Below are positions 35,071 to 45,000 of a stretch of 64,000 nucleotides of DNA, piece by piece. Position 1 is the first letter of the stretch. Each line of letters begins with the position of its first letter. Position numbers and translations under genes: made by a program. The DNA lies in assembly GCF_900637025.1 (NCBI RefSeq), contig NZ_LR134336.1, positions 1,867,549 to 1,931,548 on the forward strand, in the 5' to 3' direction. Under the pieces are notes generated by a model. The model made no database searches. It had not been told where the DNA came from and worked only from the letters and a program-made list of their open reading frames with translations. Source of the stretch: Streptococcus oralis ATCC 35037. GTDB taxonomy: Bacteria > Bacillota > Bacilli > Lactobacillales > Streptococcaceae.

Positions 35071-36111
35071 TTAGTTATTCAAGGCTGCTGCCATTGTAGC
35101 TGCAACTTCTGCTTCAAAGTCGTTTGCAGCTTTCTCAATACCTTCACCAACTTCAAAGCGAGCGAACTCAACTACTGAAGCATTTACTGATTCAAGGTAA
35201 GCTTCAACTGTCTTGCTGTCATCCATGATGTATAGTTGTGCAAGAAGTGTGTATGCTTGGTCAACTTTAGTGTTGTCAAGCATGAAGCGGTCCATTTTAC
35301 CTGGGATGATTTTGTCCCAGATTTTTTCTGGTTTGCCTTCTGCAGCCAACTCAGCTTTGATATCAGCTTCAGCTTGAGCAATCACTTCATCAGTCAATTG
35401 TGCTTTTGATCCATACTTCAAGTGTGGAAGAGCTGGTTTACCAACCATTGCACGGCTTTCGTTATCTTGGTCGATTACGTGGTTCAATTGTGCCAACTCA
35501 TCTTTAACGAATTGCTCATCCAATTCTTTGTAAGAAAGAACTGTTGGTTTCATCGCAGCAATATGCATTGAGATTTGTTTAGCAAGCGCTTCGTCTCCAC
35601 CTTCGATTACAGAGATAACACCGATACGTCCACCATTGTGTTGGTATGCTCCAAAGTGTTGCGCATCTGTTTTTTCAAGCAAAGCAAAACGACGGAATGA
35701 GATTTTTTCACCGATTGTAGCTGTTGCAGATACATATGCAGCTTCAAGAGTTTCACCTGAAGGCATTGTCAAAGCAAGAGCTTCTTCGTTGTTCGCTGGT
35801 TTTCCTTCAGCAATTACTTTAGCTGTTGCGTTTACCAAGTCAACGAATTGAGCGTTTTTCGCAACGAAGTCAGTTTCAGCATTTACTTCAACTACTGCTG
35901 CAACGTTACCATTAACAAATACACCAGTCAAACCTTCTGCAGCAACACGGTCAGCTTTCTTAGCTGCCTTCGCCATACCTTTTTCGCGAAGCAATTCAAT
36001 CGCTTTTTCGATGTCACCGTCTGTTTCTACAAGCGCTTTTTTAGCGTCCATAACACCGGCACCAGATTTTTCACGCAACTCTTTTACAAGTTTAGCTGTA
36101 ATTTCTGCCAT
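35071..36111 (-). CDS. tsf: Translation elongation factor Ts
   Basis: This 346-residue protein is EF-Ts, the nucleotide exchange factor for EF-Tu. It has the N-terminal UBA-like domain ([19 protein letters not shown]), the TDFVAKN motif that inserts near the EF-Tu magnesium site (about residues 80-86), and the C-terminal helical extension typical of streptococci. It is downstream of rpsB, separated by an intergenic hairpin that may lower its expression relative to S2. Confidence 0.97.
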   Translation of the reverse strand: MAEITAKLVKELREKSGAGVMDAKKALVETDGDIEKAIELLREKGMAKAAKKADRVAAEGLTGVFVNGNVAAVVEVNAETDFVAKNAQFVDLVNATAKVIAEGKPANNEEALALTMPSGETLEAAYVSATATIGEKISFRRFALLEKTDAQHFGAYQHNGGRIGVISVIEGGDEALAKQISMHIAAMKPTVLSYKELDEQFVKDELAQLNHVIDQDNESRAMVGKPALPHLKYGSKAQLTDEVIAQAEADIKAELAAEGKPEKIWDKIIPGKMDRFMLDNTKVDQAYTLLAQLYIMDDSKTVEAYLESVNASVVEFARFEVGEGIEKAANDFEAEVAATMAAALNN

Positions 36112-36137
36112 TTTGATTCTCCTATATTTTTTAAAAA

Positions 36138-36168
36138 TAGGAGAGCTGGGCTAGGCCCCGCCCTCCTA
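36138..36168 (-). terminator. Hairpin between rpsB and tsf, probably an attenuator
   Basis: Minus strand TAGGAG...CTCCTA with an inner GGGC...GCCC, followed by TTTTT. It has the form of an intrinsic terminator inside an operon, so partial read-through from rpsB to tsf is likely. Confidence 0.65.
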
Positions 36169-36189
36169 GGTAATTACTATTTATATGAA

Positions 36190-36969
36190 TTAAGCGTTGT
36201 CGCCTTCTACAACTTCAACGATTTCTTCGATTGAGTCAGCTTGAGCTTCTGAAGCTGCAAATTCAGCTTCAACTGCTGCTGCATCTTCACCTTGACGTCC
36301 TTCGATGATAGCGTCAGCCAATTTAGCTGTGATCAATTTAACAGCGCGGATAGCGTCATCGTTAGCTGGGATGATTACATCGATATCGTCTGGGTCAGTG
36401 TTTGTGTCAACCATCGCTACAACTGGGATACCCAATTTTTTAGCTTCTTTAACAGCGATTTGTTCTTTATGTGGGTCAACTACGTACATTACATCTGGGA
36501 TACGAGGCATGTCTTCAATACCACCCAAGAATTTTTCAAGACGTGCACGTTGTTTGTTAAGAAGTGCAACTTCTTTCTTAGGAAGAACGTCGAAGATTCC
36601 TTCTTCTTCCATACGTTTGATTTCTTTCAAACGAGCAATACGTTTTTGGATAGTTCCCCAGTTAGTAAGAGTTCCACCCAACCAACGGTGGTTGATGTAG
36701 TATTGACCTGAACGTTCTGCTTCTTCTTTAACAGCGTCAGCAGCTTGTTTTTTAGTACCAACAAACAATACAACTGCATCGTTAGCTGCCGCATCACGCA
36801 TAAAGTCGTATGCTTGGTCAGCGTATTTTACAGTTTGTTGCAAGTCGATAACGTGGATTCCGTTACGCTCAGTGAAGATGTACTTAGCCATCTTAGGGTT
36901 CCAGCGACGAGTTTGGTGACCAAAGTGTACACCAGCCTCAAGAAGTTGTTTCATTGAAATTACTGCCAT
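36190..36969 (-). CDS. rpsB: 30S ribosomal protein S2
   Basis: This 259-residue protein is S2, with the family opening [20 protein letters not shown] and the central [11 protein letters not shown] place the start at MAVISMKQ because AAGGAG lies 8 bases upstream; an open frame extends 28 codons further but has no site. The leader is about 115 bases long from a clear promoter (TTGAAA and TAAAAT). The C-terminal tail is acidic and variable, as in other streptococci. Confidence 0.97.
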   Translation of the reverse strand: MAVISMKQLLEAGVHFGHQTRRWNPKMAKYIFTERNGIHVIDLQQTVKYADQAYDFMRDAAANDAVVLFVGTKKQAADAVKEEAERSGQYYINHRWLGGTLTNWGTIQKRIARLKEIKRMEEEGIFDVLPKKEVALLNKQRARLEKFLGGIEDMPRIPDVMYVVDPHKEQIAVKEAKKLGIPVVAMVDTNTDPDDIDVIIPANDDAIRAVKLITAKLADAIIEGRQGEDAAAVEAEFAASEAQADSIEEIVEVVEGDNA

Positions 36970-37085
36970 GAGTATTTCTCCTTTTTGTTTTTTTCCTCTC
37001 CTCGACTTCAACTTGCAAAACGACCCGAGGGCAACAGTTTTACAATTCATCAAGAATGAGTATTATCGTTTACACGACAAGTTTC

Positions 37086-37114
37086 ATTTTACCACATTTT
37101 AGCGATATTTTCAA
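37086..37114 (-). promoter_or_regulatory. Promoter of rpsB-tsf
   Basis: Minus strand TTGAAA (37109-37114), 17-base spacer, TAAAAT (37086-37091). It leaves a leader of about 110 bases which contains small inverted repeats that could serve autoregulation by S2; I cannot match it to a named leader motif. Confidence 0.75.
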
Positions 37115-37152
37115 GTGGTTTTGATAGATTTCGGCCTTGCTTCCGATAAAAA

Positions 37153-37180
37153 ATAATAAAAGAGGCTCAAATCGAGCCTC
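37153..37180 (-). terminator. Terminator after pcsB
   Basis: AAGAGGCTC-AAATC-GAGCCTCTT hairpin with a T-rich minus-strand exit. Confidence 0.83.
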
Positions 37181-37193
37181 TTCGTTTCATTCA

Positions 37194-38402
37194 TTAGTTT
37201 GGATAGATGTATGTTACGTAACCTTCAGAAGTTGTTGTTGGGTTAAACCATCCACGTTTGTTACCGATTGTACGATCTCCACCATAGTTTGATTCTGATA
37301 CTTGAATGCTAGTTGATGATGAAACTGCTGTAACAACCGCTACGTGTCCATATCCACCGTCATTCCAACATGCAATCGCACCAACTTGTGGAGTTGATCC
37401 AGTACGGAATCCTGCAGCTGCTGCACTTGTAGCCCACTGCGCTCCGTTACCCCAGTAATCTCCAGCCCAAGGCGCTAATGTCTTAGCTCCCCAAGTACAT
37501 TCTCCAGTTGGATAACTTGAAGCATTTGTACTGTATGTTGGACGCTGTCTTGTTGGAGTTGGTGCAGGTGCCGGAGTGTAGCTTGAATCATCATCTGATG
37601 AAGAGCTTGAAGTTGCTTGCACTTGATCTGAAAGTGTTGTATTTCCAGAAGCAACAACTGATTGTTGTTGGCTTGTTTGACGTGCTTTATAAGCCGCTTC
37701 TGCTTCAGCTGCCGCTTTTGCTTCTGCCTCTGCTGCTGCTTTTTGTTCCAACAAAGTAGCTTTATCACTTTCTGCAGTAGCTTTCTCTGCAGCAAGGTTT
37801 AACTCAGCAACTTTCAACTCTGCTTGTTTTGTTGTCAATGCTTGTGCATCGTCAGCAAGCGTTTGTTGGTTCGCAATGACAGTGTTGATTGCTTCATTAT
37901 TTGCAACCTGTTTTTCAGCGATAGATTTCTTATCAGCTTTCTGTTGTTCCAACATTTTGTTGTTAGCTGATACAATCTCGCTCATTGCTGCAACACGTGA
38001 AATAGCTTCTGTAATTGATTTTGAGTTTACAATTGTATTGATGTAGCTAGTTGCAGCACCGTTTGTTTGTGCGCTACGTGCTTGTTTCTCCAAAGATTCA
38101 TTACGAGCAACAATGTTCTTAGAAAGCTCTGTAATTTCTCCTTCAAGTTTTTTAGATTCAGCTTGTAGAGTTTCATTCTCAGCTTCCAAGTTCGTTTGTT
38201 GAGTTTGGATAGCTGTAACTTGCGTTTGGATTTCATCTACTTGTTTTTGAGCTTCTTTTTGTTGAGATGTCAAATTACTAATCTTACTATCTTGAGCAGC
38301 AATCTTTTCATCAGTTGTTTCAGCGTGGACAGTTGTCAATACTGCCGCTTGAGACACTAATACTGTACTTAATAAAAGTGACGCTAAGATTTTTTTCTTC
38401 AT
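37194..38402 (-). CDS. pcsB: Cell-division peptidoglycan hydrolase PcsB
   Basis: This 402-residue secreted protein has a signal peptide (about 1-27), a long coiled coil (about 30-245), an Ala/Ser/Pro-rich linker and a C-terminal CHAP domain (about 290-402) with the catalytic cysteine in GECTWGAK and histidine in YGHVAVV. PcsB splits septal peptidoglycan when activated by FtsEX through its coiled coil. Downstream of mreCD and upstream of rpsB is its normal position. A WalR-like site precedes its promoter, in line with known control by WalRK (VicRK). Confidence 0.95.
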   Translation of the reverse strand: MKKKILASLLLSTVLVSQAAVLTTVHAETTDEKIAAQDSKISNLTSQQKEAQKQVDEIQTQVTAIQTQQTNLEAENETLQAESKKLEGEITELSKNIVARNESLEKQARSAQTNGAATSYINTIVNSKSITEAISRVAAMSEIVSANNKMLEQQKADKKSIAEKQVANNEAINTVIANQQTLADDAQALTTKQAELKVAELNLAAEKATAESDKATLLEQKAAAEAEAKAAAEAEAAYKARQTSQQQSVVASGNTTLSDQVQATSSSSSDDDSSYTPAPAPTPTRQRPTYSTNASSYPTGECTWGAKTLAPWAGDYWGNGAQWATSAAAAGFRTGSTPQVGAIACWNDGGYGHVAVVTAVSSSTSIQVSESNYGGDRTIGNKRGWFNPTTTSEGYVTYIYPN

Positions 38403-38437
38403 ATTGTGTAGATACTCCTTCTATTTAAGACATTACT

Positions 38438-38443
38438 AGTATA
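38438..38443 (-). promoter_or_regulatory. -10 element of the pcsB promoter
   Basis: TATACT on the minus strand, about 36 bases before the start; the -35 is poor, consistent with activator dependence. Confidence 0.65.
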
Positions 38444-38464
38444 CCAAAAAAAGACATAATAAAT

Positions 38465-38481
38465 ATTACGCCTTTGTTACA
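38465..38481 (-). promoter_or_regulatory. Candidate WalR (VicR) binding site upstream of pcsB
   Basis: Minus strand TGTAAC-AAAGG-CGTAAT fits the WalR direct repeat TGTWAH-N5-TGTWAH with one mismatch (C for T in the second half), placed just upstream of the -35 position. Confidence 0.68.
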
Positions 38482-38495
38482 TTTTTATTTCTTTC

Positions 38496-38990
38496 TTATA
38501 GATAACATTTTTCAAAAATATATTGGAAAATAAGCATCCATAAAAAGTTTAAAATCATTGATGGGACAAGGCTATAGACGATGAAAACTGGCATCGATTC
38601 TACTGTCAATCCCATAGCAAGAGCAAGGAGGTAGCTCCCCATATCAAATAGGAAACTCATCACAACTATTGTTAACATTCTTGTCCAACGGTTTAGCAAA
38701 ATTACACTATTAAATTTATGGAGCGAAGCTCCTATCAAGATAAATAGAAGTGTTGCAATTCCTATCAAGTGGAAAAAATAGATATCGTACACCAAACCCA
38801 CTATACCGCAATAAGCTAGATAGAGATATTCTGAAACCTCAATTGTCTCAAACAAGAGAAATAAAAACAGAAAATGACTTGCTAAATGAAAGTGAGGGAA
38901 GAAGGATCCCGCTAATTGTCCAATATGTGCATCAATTAGTACAACAAAAGGGAGTAAAAAGAAAATACCAATTTGTTTTAACAGTCTCAT
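38496..38990 (-). CDS. mreD: Rod-shape/peripheral wall synthesis protein MreD
   Basis: This 164-residue membrane protein has about five hydrophobic segments and follows mreC by two bases. MreD partners MreC in the peripheral peptidoglycan synthesis complex of ovococci. Sequence conservation in this family is low, so the assignment rests on topology, size and position between mreC and pcsB. Confidence 0.88.
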   Translation of the reverse strand: MRLLKQIGIFFLLPFVVLIDAHIGQLAGSFFPHFHLASHFLFLFLLFETIEVSEYLYLAYCGIVGLVYDIYFFHLIGIATLLFILIGASLHKFNSVILLNRWTRMLTIVVMSFLFDMGSYLLALAMGLTVESMPVFIVYSLVPSMILNFLWMLIFQYIFEKCYL

Positions 38991-38992
38991 TG

Positions 38993-39808
38993 CTAATTCC
39001 CCACTAACTCAACCACATGAAGATTTTTGGTGTCAGCACTTAACTTTACTGTTACCTCCTTTGTTAGATAATCACTGCTGTGTGTTGTAGCAACAACCTC
39101 TCCAACAGGGATATCCTTAACATTAAAGTTTCCGAGCCCCCCTGTAGTCACCTTGTCTCCCGCGCTAATGTCGCTGTTGCTGTTTAATTGACTAATTTTA
39201 AGCAGTTCAGATTCCTTATCATAACCAACGATAATCCCGTAAATTTCAGTAGAGCCATGCAGGATTTTAACAGAAATTTTGTCTGAATTTTCGGTGTTTG
39301 TCAATAGGTTGATCGTTGTTGAATGATCCTCCACCTTTGAAACACTACCAATCAAACCCCCGTTTGCAATGGCCAACATATTTTCAGAAGCTCCTTTTGA
39401 ACTTCCCACATCAATTGTTAACTCTTGTTTCCAAGATACTGGAGCTCGCATAATCACATCTGCTGAAATGGTTTTTGTAGCCTGCAATTTTGACTTCATA
39501 TCCAGCAACTGACGTAATTGTTCATTTTCATTTTTTAAACTTTCTGATTGATTAGACTCCACCTCTAGTTGATAAAGCTGTTTTTTTAGACTTTCGTTTT
39601 CATTGTAAGTCTGCGTCAAATGTCCCAAATCTGATTTAAAAGTATCAAACCACTGAAAGGGTTTTTGAACAATTCTATCTACTAAAGAAATCCCATCTCC
39701 TAGTTTCGTCACAATAGCGCTTGAATAGGTTGTCACTAATAGAACAGAAACTGCCAGAACTGTGACAAAAACGATGATTAGATATTTTGATTTTTTAAAA
39801 CGGTTCAT
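38993..39808 (-). CDS. mreC: Cell-shape protein MreC
   Basis: This 271-residue bitopic protein has one N-terminal membrane helix (about 9-29), a coiled coil (about 65-105) and the extracellular double beta-barrel domain with GLIGSVSKVEDHSTTINLLT and GDKVTTGGLG. It organises peripheral peptidoglycan synthesis with MreD. It is preceded 60 bases upstream by the ECF transporter genes, and no clear terminator separates them. Confidence 0.94.
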   Translation of the reverse strand: MNRFKKSKYLIIVFVTVLAVSVLLVTTYSSAIVTKLGDGISLVDRIVQKPFQWFDTFKSDLGHLTQTYNENESLKKQLYQLEVESNQSESLKNENEQLRQLLDMKSKLQATKTISADVIMRAPVSWKQELTIDVGSSKGASENMLAIANGGLIGSVSKVEDHSTTINLLTNTENSDKISVKILHGSTEIYGIIVGYDKESELLKISQLNSNSDISAGDKVTTGGLGNFNVKDIPVGEVVATTHSSDYLTKEVTVKLSADTKNLHVVELVGN

Positions 39809-39868
39809 ATTCCTACCTTTATACTAAAAACCTGCTACTGTGAGCTTCTTACCAATCCTACAAACCTG

Positions 39869-40663
39869 CTAAGATTTTAAGAAAAATAAGAAACATCCCA
39901 GTACCAAAATCACAAGAATTGCCAGTGTATCCTTTTGACTCCATCTCAATTGTCTATACTGACTTCTACCCTTTCCTCCCTGATAACCACGCGCTTCCAT
40001 GGCTATTGCCAATGAATCTGCACGCTTTAAGCTCGTCGCAAAAAGAGGAATTAAAATCGGAATCATAGCCTTTACTTTTTGAACGATGCTACCTTCGCCA
40101 AAGTCAACTCCACGAGCTTTTTGAGCATTCATAATTCTCGTTGTGTCATCCATCAAGGTTGGAACAAAACGCAAACTCATTGATAACATGAGACCAATTT
40201 CATGAACGGGAACTTTCACGCGTTTCAGCGGTGCTAAAAGAGCTTCAACTGCAGCTGCCAGACTCAAAGGCATGGTCGTTAAGGTTAGCAAGGTTGAAAA
40301 GAAAATAATCAACACAAAACGACAGAAAATGATTCCTGCTTGTTGCAAAGCATAATCCGTTATTCTTATAAAAGAAAACTCAAATAGGACATTTCCACTT
40401 GAAATGAAAAAGAGCTGAAAAAGAGTCGTAAAAGCAATCAAGAAGAACATGGATTTTAATCCCTGAACGAAAAATGAGAGGGAAACGCCTGACAAAGCGA
40501 TAAATATACCTGTCGCTATAAACAAAATGAGATTGGTGAGGGGATTATTAGCCCAAAATACAATCAAAATCAGCAGAATCATGGCAAGCAATTTACTACG
40601 TGGATCCAAGCGATGAATGATGGAATCCCCTGGTATATAACGCCCTAAAATCATACTATCCAT
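39869..40663 (-). CDS. ecfT: ECF transporter transmembrane component EcfT
   Basis: This 264-residue membrane protein has about five to six hydrophobic segments and the EcfT coupling helices with the ARG-type motifs (QKARGVDF and MEARGYQGG). It is the shared scaffold joining the two ATPases to interchangeable vitamin-binding S-components encoded elsewhere. Its start overlaps ecfA2 by 8 bases. Confidence 0.95.
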   Translation of the reverse strand: MDSMILGRYIPGDSIIHRLDPRSKLLAMILLILIVFWANNPLTNLILFIATGIFIALSGVSLSFFVQGLKSMFFLIAFTTLFQLFFISSGNVLFEFSFIRITDYALQQAGIIFCRFVLIIFFSTLLTLTTMPLSLAAAVEALLAPLKRVKVPVHEIGLMLSMSLRFVPTLMDDTTRIMNAQKARGVDFGEGSIVQKVKAMIPILIPLFATSLKRADSLAIAMEARGYQGGKGRSQYRQLRWSQKDTLAILVILVLGCFLFFLKS

Positions 40664-41495
40664 TTAGCGACTCCTTAAACTCCTCTATCTTGATTGGCAG
40701 TTTTTTAAAAGCTACACCTCTATCTGCCAAACGTTTACAAAATGCTGTGATTTTAGGCACACCTAACTGCACCTTTTCCATAGAGGCTACATCTTGGAAA
40801 ACTTCACTTGGTTTGCCACTTTTGACCAAACGCCCCTTTTCCATAACATAAACCTGATCAGCATATGCAGCTACATCATCCATCAAATGCGTTACCAGAA
40901 CGATTGTCATTCCAGCAAGGTGAAGCTCTTTAAACAAGGTCATCAATTCTTTTCTGCCCAGAGGATCTAGTCCAGCTGTAGGCTCATCCAAAACCAAGAC
41001 AGTTGGCTCCATGGCTAGCATACCTGCTATAGCCACACGTCTCATCTGACCACCCGAAAGTTCAAAAGGACTGCGCTCAAAGAGTGACTCATCGATGCCT
41101 ACCAAGGCTAACTTTTCACGCGCAATTTTCTTGGCCTCTTCCTCAGAAACTCCAAAATTTTGCGGTCCAAATGCAACATCTTTCAAAACAGTCTCTTCGA
41201 AAATCTGATTTTCAGCAAATTGAAACACTAGACCAACTTGCTTTCGAATCTGACGAATTTCTTTATTGGTTGATGTAGGGGTAATGACGGTATCGAAAAC
41301 TCGAACAGAACCCTTACTTGGTACCAATAGGCCATTTAAAAGCTGTAAAATCGTTGATTTCCCACTGCCTGTGTGCCCTACTAAAGCTGTATAGGAACCA
41401 TCCTCAATCGTCAAAGAAACATCAGTCAAGGCTGATGAAGATAGGGGAGTTCCCTCTTGATAGGTAAAGCTCACATTTTCTAGAGTAATTCCCAT
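40656..41495 (-). CDS. ecfA2: ECF transporter ATPase EcfA2
   Basis: This 279-residue ATPase has Walker [10 protein letters not shown], the Q-loop [13 protein letters not shown], signature [13 protein letters not shown] and Walker [15 protein letters not shown]. It is the second ATPase of the vitamin-uptake ECF module. It overlaps ecfA1 by 16 bases and ecfT by 8 bases. Confidence 0.95.
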   Translation of the reverse strand: MGITLENVSFTYQEGTPLSSSALTDVSLTIEDGSYTALVGHTGSGKSTILQLLNGLLVPSKGSVRVFDTVITPTSTNKEIRQIRKQVGLVFQFAENQIFEETVLKDVAFGPQNFGVSEEEAKKIAREKLALVGIDESLFERSPFELSGGQMRRVAIAGMLAMEPTVLVLDEPTAGLDPLGRKELMTLFKELHLAGMTIVLVTHLMDDVAAYADQVYVMEKGRLVKSGKPSEVFQDVASMEKVQLGVPKITAFCKRLADRGVAFKKLPIKIEEFKESLNG

Positions 41496-42307
41496 AACTT
41501 GTCCTCTAGCTCTCCTTCTGTCAAATAGCCATCCGGCAACTGATAACCAGTCTCTCTCAAAGATTCTCTCAATTGATTAGTAAAAGGCTCATCCAACCCT
41601 ATCTGGTCAAGATCATCCCGAGAAAAAAGTTCTCTTGGGCTGCTGGTTGACTCCACTTGGCCTTTTTTCATGACCAAGACACGGTCACTCATCGCAACTT
41701 CTTCCAAGTCATGTGTAATGGAGACGACTGTCATCTGGTTGTCTTTTCGAATCTCTTGAACTGTCTGAATCAGTTCTCGTCGTCCCTCGGGGTCCAACAT
41801 ACTTGTAGCCTCATCTAGAATTAAAATAGCTGGCCTCAGGGCAACAACTCCTGCAATGGCCACACGTTGTTTTTGGCCACCAGATAAACGAGCTGGTTCT
41901 CTCTTCTTAAAGTCCAGCATCCCTACCAACTCCAAAGAATCAGCCACTCTCTTCTTCATTTCTTCACGAGGAAGTCCCTGATTTTCTAAACCAAAGGCGA
42001 CATCATCTTCAACAGTTGCCCCCACAAATTGGTTATCTGGATTTTGAAAAACCATACCAATTTGTCGGCGTAAGTCCCAAACATTCTCAGAGGACAGCAA
42101 TTGCCCATCTATCCAGATTTCCCCAGACTCTGCTTCAAGCAAGCCATCAATCAAACGGATAGTTGTCGATTTCCCACTCCCGTTATGACCTACAATCGAA
42201 AGCCATTCTCCCCGTTTCACGTGAAACGAGATATTATTAACGTCATAATGATCCTGGTCTTCCTTATAACGAAAAGACAGATCTTTTACTTCAATAATCG
42301 ATTTCAT
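41480..42307 (-). CDS. ecfA1: ECF transporter ATPase EcfA1
   Basis: This 275-residue ATPase has Walker [10 protein letters not shown] (about residues 41-49), the Q-loop [14 protein letters not shown], signature [13 protein letters not shown] and Walker [15 protein letters not shown]. The codons encoding HVKRGE overlap a parS sequence (42213-42228), so this stretch of DNA is probably under dual selection. It overlaps pgsA by four bases. Confidence 0.95.
   Translation of the reverse strand: MKSIIEVKDLSFRYKEDQDHYDVNNISFHVKRGEWLSIVGHNGSGKSTTIRLIDGLLEAESGEIWIDGQLLSSENVWDLRRQIGMVFQNPDNQFVGATVEDDVAFGLENQGLPREEMKKRVADSLELVGMLDFKKREPARLSGGQKQRVAIAGVVALRPAILILDEATSMLDPEGRRELIQTVQEIRKDNQMTVVSITHDLEEVAMSDRVLVMKKGQVESTSSPRELFSRDDLDQIGLDEPFTNQLRESLRETGYQLPDGYLTEGELEDKLWELL
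42213..42228. promoter_or_regulatory. parS site inside ecfA1
   Basis: CGTTTCACGTGAAACG is a perfect 16-bp palindrome whose inner 14 bases match the parS consensus TGTTTCACGTGAAACA. The parB gene lies about 21 kb away in this window. Confidence 0.88.
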
Positions 42308-42849
42308 TTCGAACCAAATGTCCCTTTGAATACATGAGCGCTACCCTTGAAATAATCATAGCCAGAGTAGATAGTGAAAAACAAAGCGATATAAAGCAAC
42401 AGCTGACCAATTAAATCCCAATGTAAGAGCAAAAAGATAATGGCAAACATCTGACTAAAGGTCTTGATTTTCCCTGGCATCGCTGCTGCTAGAACTGTCC
42501 CTCCCGTCTCAACAAGCAACAAACGCAAGCCTGTCACCGCAAGTTCACGACAGATGATAATAGCAACAACCCAAGCTGGAGCCATGCCTAACTCAATCAA
42601 CATGATAAAAGCTGACATAACCAACAGCTTATCAGCCATCGGATCTGCAAATTTTCCAAAGTTGCTGACTACATTCCATTTACGAGCAAGGTAGCCATCA
42701 AGATAATCCGTTATACTAGCGACTGCAAAGATGATCGCTGCCAGCAAATGACTGCCTTGTGAATGGCCCAAAGTCAAAATAAGAATAAATAGAGGTATAA
42801 AGAGAATTCTACCAATAGTTAATACATTAGGAATTTGTTCTTTTTTCAT
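42304..42849 (-). CDS. pgsA: Phosphatidylglycerophosphate synthase
   Basis: This 181-residue membrane enzyme makes phosphatidylglycerophosphate from CDP-diacylglycerol and glycerol-3-phosphate. It has the CDP-alcohol phosphotransferase motif with its conserved acidic residues (TDYLDGYLARKW then FGKFADPMADK, about residues 47-73) and about five membrane segments. It starts 10 bases after rodZ and overlaps ecfA1 by four bases. Confidence 0.95.
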   Translation of the reverse strand: MKKEQIPNVLTIGRILFIPLFILILTLGHSQGSHLLAAIIFAVASITDYLDGYLARKWNVVSNFGKFADPMADKLLVMSAFIMLIELGMAPAWVVAIIICRELAVTGLRLLLVETGGTVLAAAMPGKIKTFSQMFAIIFLLLHWDLIGQLLLYIALFFTIYSGYDYFKGSAHVFKGTFGSK

Positions 42850-42859
42850 TGATTTTTCC

Positions 42860-43681
42860 TTAATCTGTAGTAAATGTAAGTGTTACAGTTCCAGTCTGAG
42901 TTGTCAGCTTCGAAGTATCAATCGTTTGATTGTCCACAGTCACAGTAACTCCCTTCACTACACCTAAAGTAATGGTAACGGGATTCTTAGTTGAAACTGT
43001 TGTTTTTGCATTCTTATTGTCTGCGGATAGTGTCACACCACCCTCCAGCTCACTTCCTGAAACACTTACCCAACTAGTTGCATCTGAAACTGCCAGTTGA
43101 ATCGTAGCCGTTTCCTTACTCGTTTTATACCGAGCTTCAATGCGGTTTCCTTCACCTGACACTGTAATAGTTGATTCCGTAGTAGAAGACGAGCTAGACA
43201 TCTGACTACTAGAAGATGAACTAGATGAGGTTGTTGAACTAGTCAAGTTCACAACACTATAATTAGCTGAAGAAGGACTTGGCTGAGTTTGGATGTAGTT
43301 CCAGACATAGTAAGTCACAAAAATTAAAATCGACAAAGCAAATAGAACGAAATAAAACAAGGGGAGATAAGACATTTTTTTCTTATTTGACCGTCTGCGA
43401 CCAGACAAGTCTTCTTCATCGACATCTACCTCTTCATAAGTAATCATACTACCTGAATCATAGGCGTCCAAAACAATTCTCTCATCCAACTCTACTGCCC
43501 AGGCATATTTTCTTAAAAAAGAACGAGCGTAGAAGGTGCTAGGAAGTTGATCGAAATCATCTGCCTCCATAGCTTCTAGAAAATGCAACTGAATTTCAGT
43601 TTTTTCCTGCAATTCTTCTAAACTCAATCCCTGGTTAATTCTAGCTAAACGTAGAACCTCGCCAATTGTTTTTTTTCTCAT
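42860..43681 (-). CDS. rodZ: RodZ-like helix-turn-helix membrane protein
   Basis: This 273-residue protein has an N-terminal helix-turn-helix domain (about 1-75; GEVLRLARINQGLSLEELQ), a basic cytoplasmic linker, one membrane helix (about 107-128), a Ser-rich linker and a C-terminal extracellular domain of the RodZ/DUF4115 type. It probably links cytoplasmic and septal or peripheral wall machinery. I use the MRKKT start because AAGGA lies 9 bases upstream; an ATG at 43690 touches it directly. Neighbours are an M16 peptidase and pgsA. Confidence 0.88.
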   Translation of the reverse strand: MRKKTIGEVLRLARINQGLSLEELQEKTEIQLHFLEAMEADDFDQLPSTFYARSFLRKYAWAVELDERIVLDAYDSGSMITYEEVDVDEEDLSGRRRSNKKKMSYLPLFYFVLFALSILIFVTYYVWNYIQTQPSPSSANYSVVNLTSSTTSSSSSSSSQMSSSSSTTESTITVSGEGNRIEARYKTSKETATIQLAVSDATSWVSVSGSELEGGVTLSADNKNAKTTVSTKNPVTITLGVVKGVTVTVDNQTIDTSKLTTQTGTVTLTFTTD

Positions 43682-43716
43682 ACGTACCATTCCTTCTTTC
43701 TAGTATTAGTCATCTT

Positions 43717-45000
43717 TTAAGCTGGAAAGATTGTAAAATCAACTAAATCACCATTATCAATCAAACGATGTCCAGCTTCTAGAACATCCTCCAAAGTAAT
43801 TTCCTGTAAAATTTTCGGAAAATCAAAAATTGTTTCTCCGCGATCCATTGGATCGTATTGAGTTGCAATAAATTCCAAAGAGTTCATGCTACTGAAAAAC
43901 TCACCAAACATCTCACTCTTAACAAGATCTAAATGCTCCTCGGTAATATCCGCATCACTACTAAAATGACGAATCGCTTTACGAAATTGATGTGACAGAG
44001 AAACAGGCTCTTTGGTGTCCATTGTCAATATCACAAAATGAAAGCGACTATTGACTTCAACCTCAAGTGACAATGACGCGTCTAACTTCCCAGACTCATA
44101 TAACCTTTGAAAACGATCAGAAGTCCAACCAAACATCATCGTAAATAGTAATTTCAATAAAATATTGTAACGATAAGACTCAGCTTCTATTATTTGCCCA
44201 TTACCTCTAATCGCAACAGCAAGTTTGGGTGAAGAAACTTCCATCCGAAGACTATCTGTTTGCTTCACAGGCTGCAAGGGTAGTTGCTCTTTTGAAACCG
44301 TAAACTGGTTTGAAACTTCCTTTCCCTTTTTCGAAAAGTATTCCTCAACAACTTTTACATCAATATTTCCAACTAAAAACAGTGACATGTTGACAGGTTT
44401 GTAAAACTCTGTAAAATTCTCTTTTAAATTTGAAACTTGAATCTCAGAAATTGATTTTTCACTTCCAACTATATCTGTTGCTAAAGGAGTATCAGGATAA
44501 AGGTTGGCTAATGTTGCAAAAAACAAGCGTGAATCTGGATCATCTTGGTACATTTCTCGTTCTTGCTGGATAATATCCTGTTCCCTTAAAACTGATTCTT
44601 CTGTAAAATGAACATCTCCGACTAACTCATCTAGCAAATCTAAATTCTCTAATAGATGGTCAATTGTTGAAAAAAGATAGCTGGTCTTAGTAAAGCTTGT
44701 AAAGGCATTACTGTCCGCACCTAATCGAGTAAAAGCAGCCATTATATCCTCAGAGTTTTCTCTTTCAAACAATTTATGTTCCAGAAAATGTGCAATTCCT
44801 GCTGGATGATGACGTAAACCTTTTCCCAAGCTTGTATAAGTTGCATCTACAGAACCAAATTGAACTGTTACAATCCCATAAACCTCATTGAAATCTTGTT
44901 TAGGGAGTAAAGAAACTATCAATCCATTTGACAATTGTGTTTTGTAGACTGTTTCCTTTACAGCAGGATAGTATTTTTCTTCAAAAGTAACCTTTGTCAT
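43717..45000 (-). CDS. M16 zinc metallopeptidase, YfmH-like
   Basis: This 427-residue protein carries the inverted zinc motif HxxEH (AHFLEHKLFE, near residue 71) and the downstream glutamate region of the M16 family. Its start overlaps the upstream homologue by four bases. In this pair one subunit (this one) has the metal site and the other does not, as in mitochondrial processing peptidase heterodimers. The substrate is unknown; in Bacillus the equivalent genes have been linked to peptide processing. Confidence 0.88.
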   Translation of the reverse strand: MTKVTFEEKYYPAVKETVYKTQLSNGLIVSLLPKQDFNEVYGIVTVQFGSVDATYTSLGKGLRHHPAGIAHFLEHKLFERENSEDIMAAFTRLGADSNAFTSFTKTSYLFSTIDHLLENLDLLDELVGDVHFTEESVLREQDIIQQEREMYQDDPDSRLFFATLANLYPDTPLATDIVGSEKSISEIQVSNLKENFTEFYKPVNMSLFLVGNIDVKVVEEYFSKKGKEVSNQFTVSKEQLPLQPVKQTDSLRMEVSSPKLAVAIRGNGQIIEAESYRYNILLKLLFTMMFGWTSDRFQRLYESGKLDASLSLEVEVNSRFHFVILTMDTKEPVSLSHQFRKAIRHFSSDADITEEHLDLVKSEMFGEFFSSMNSLEFIATQYDPMDRGETIFDFPKILQEITLEDVLEAGHRLIDNGDLVDFTIFPA

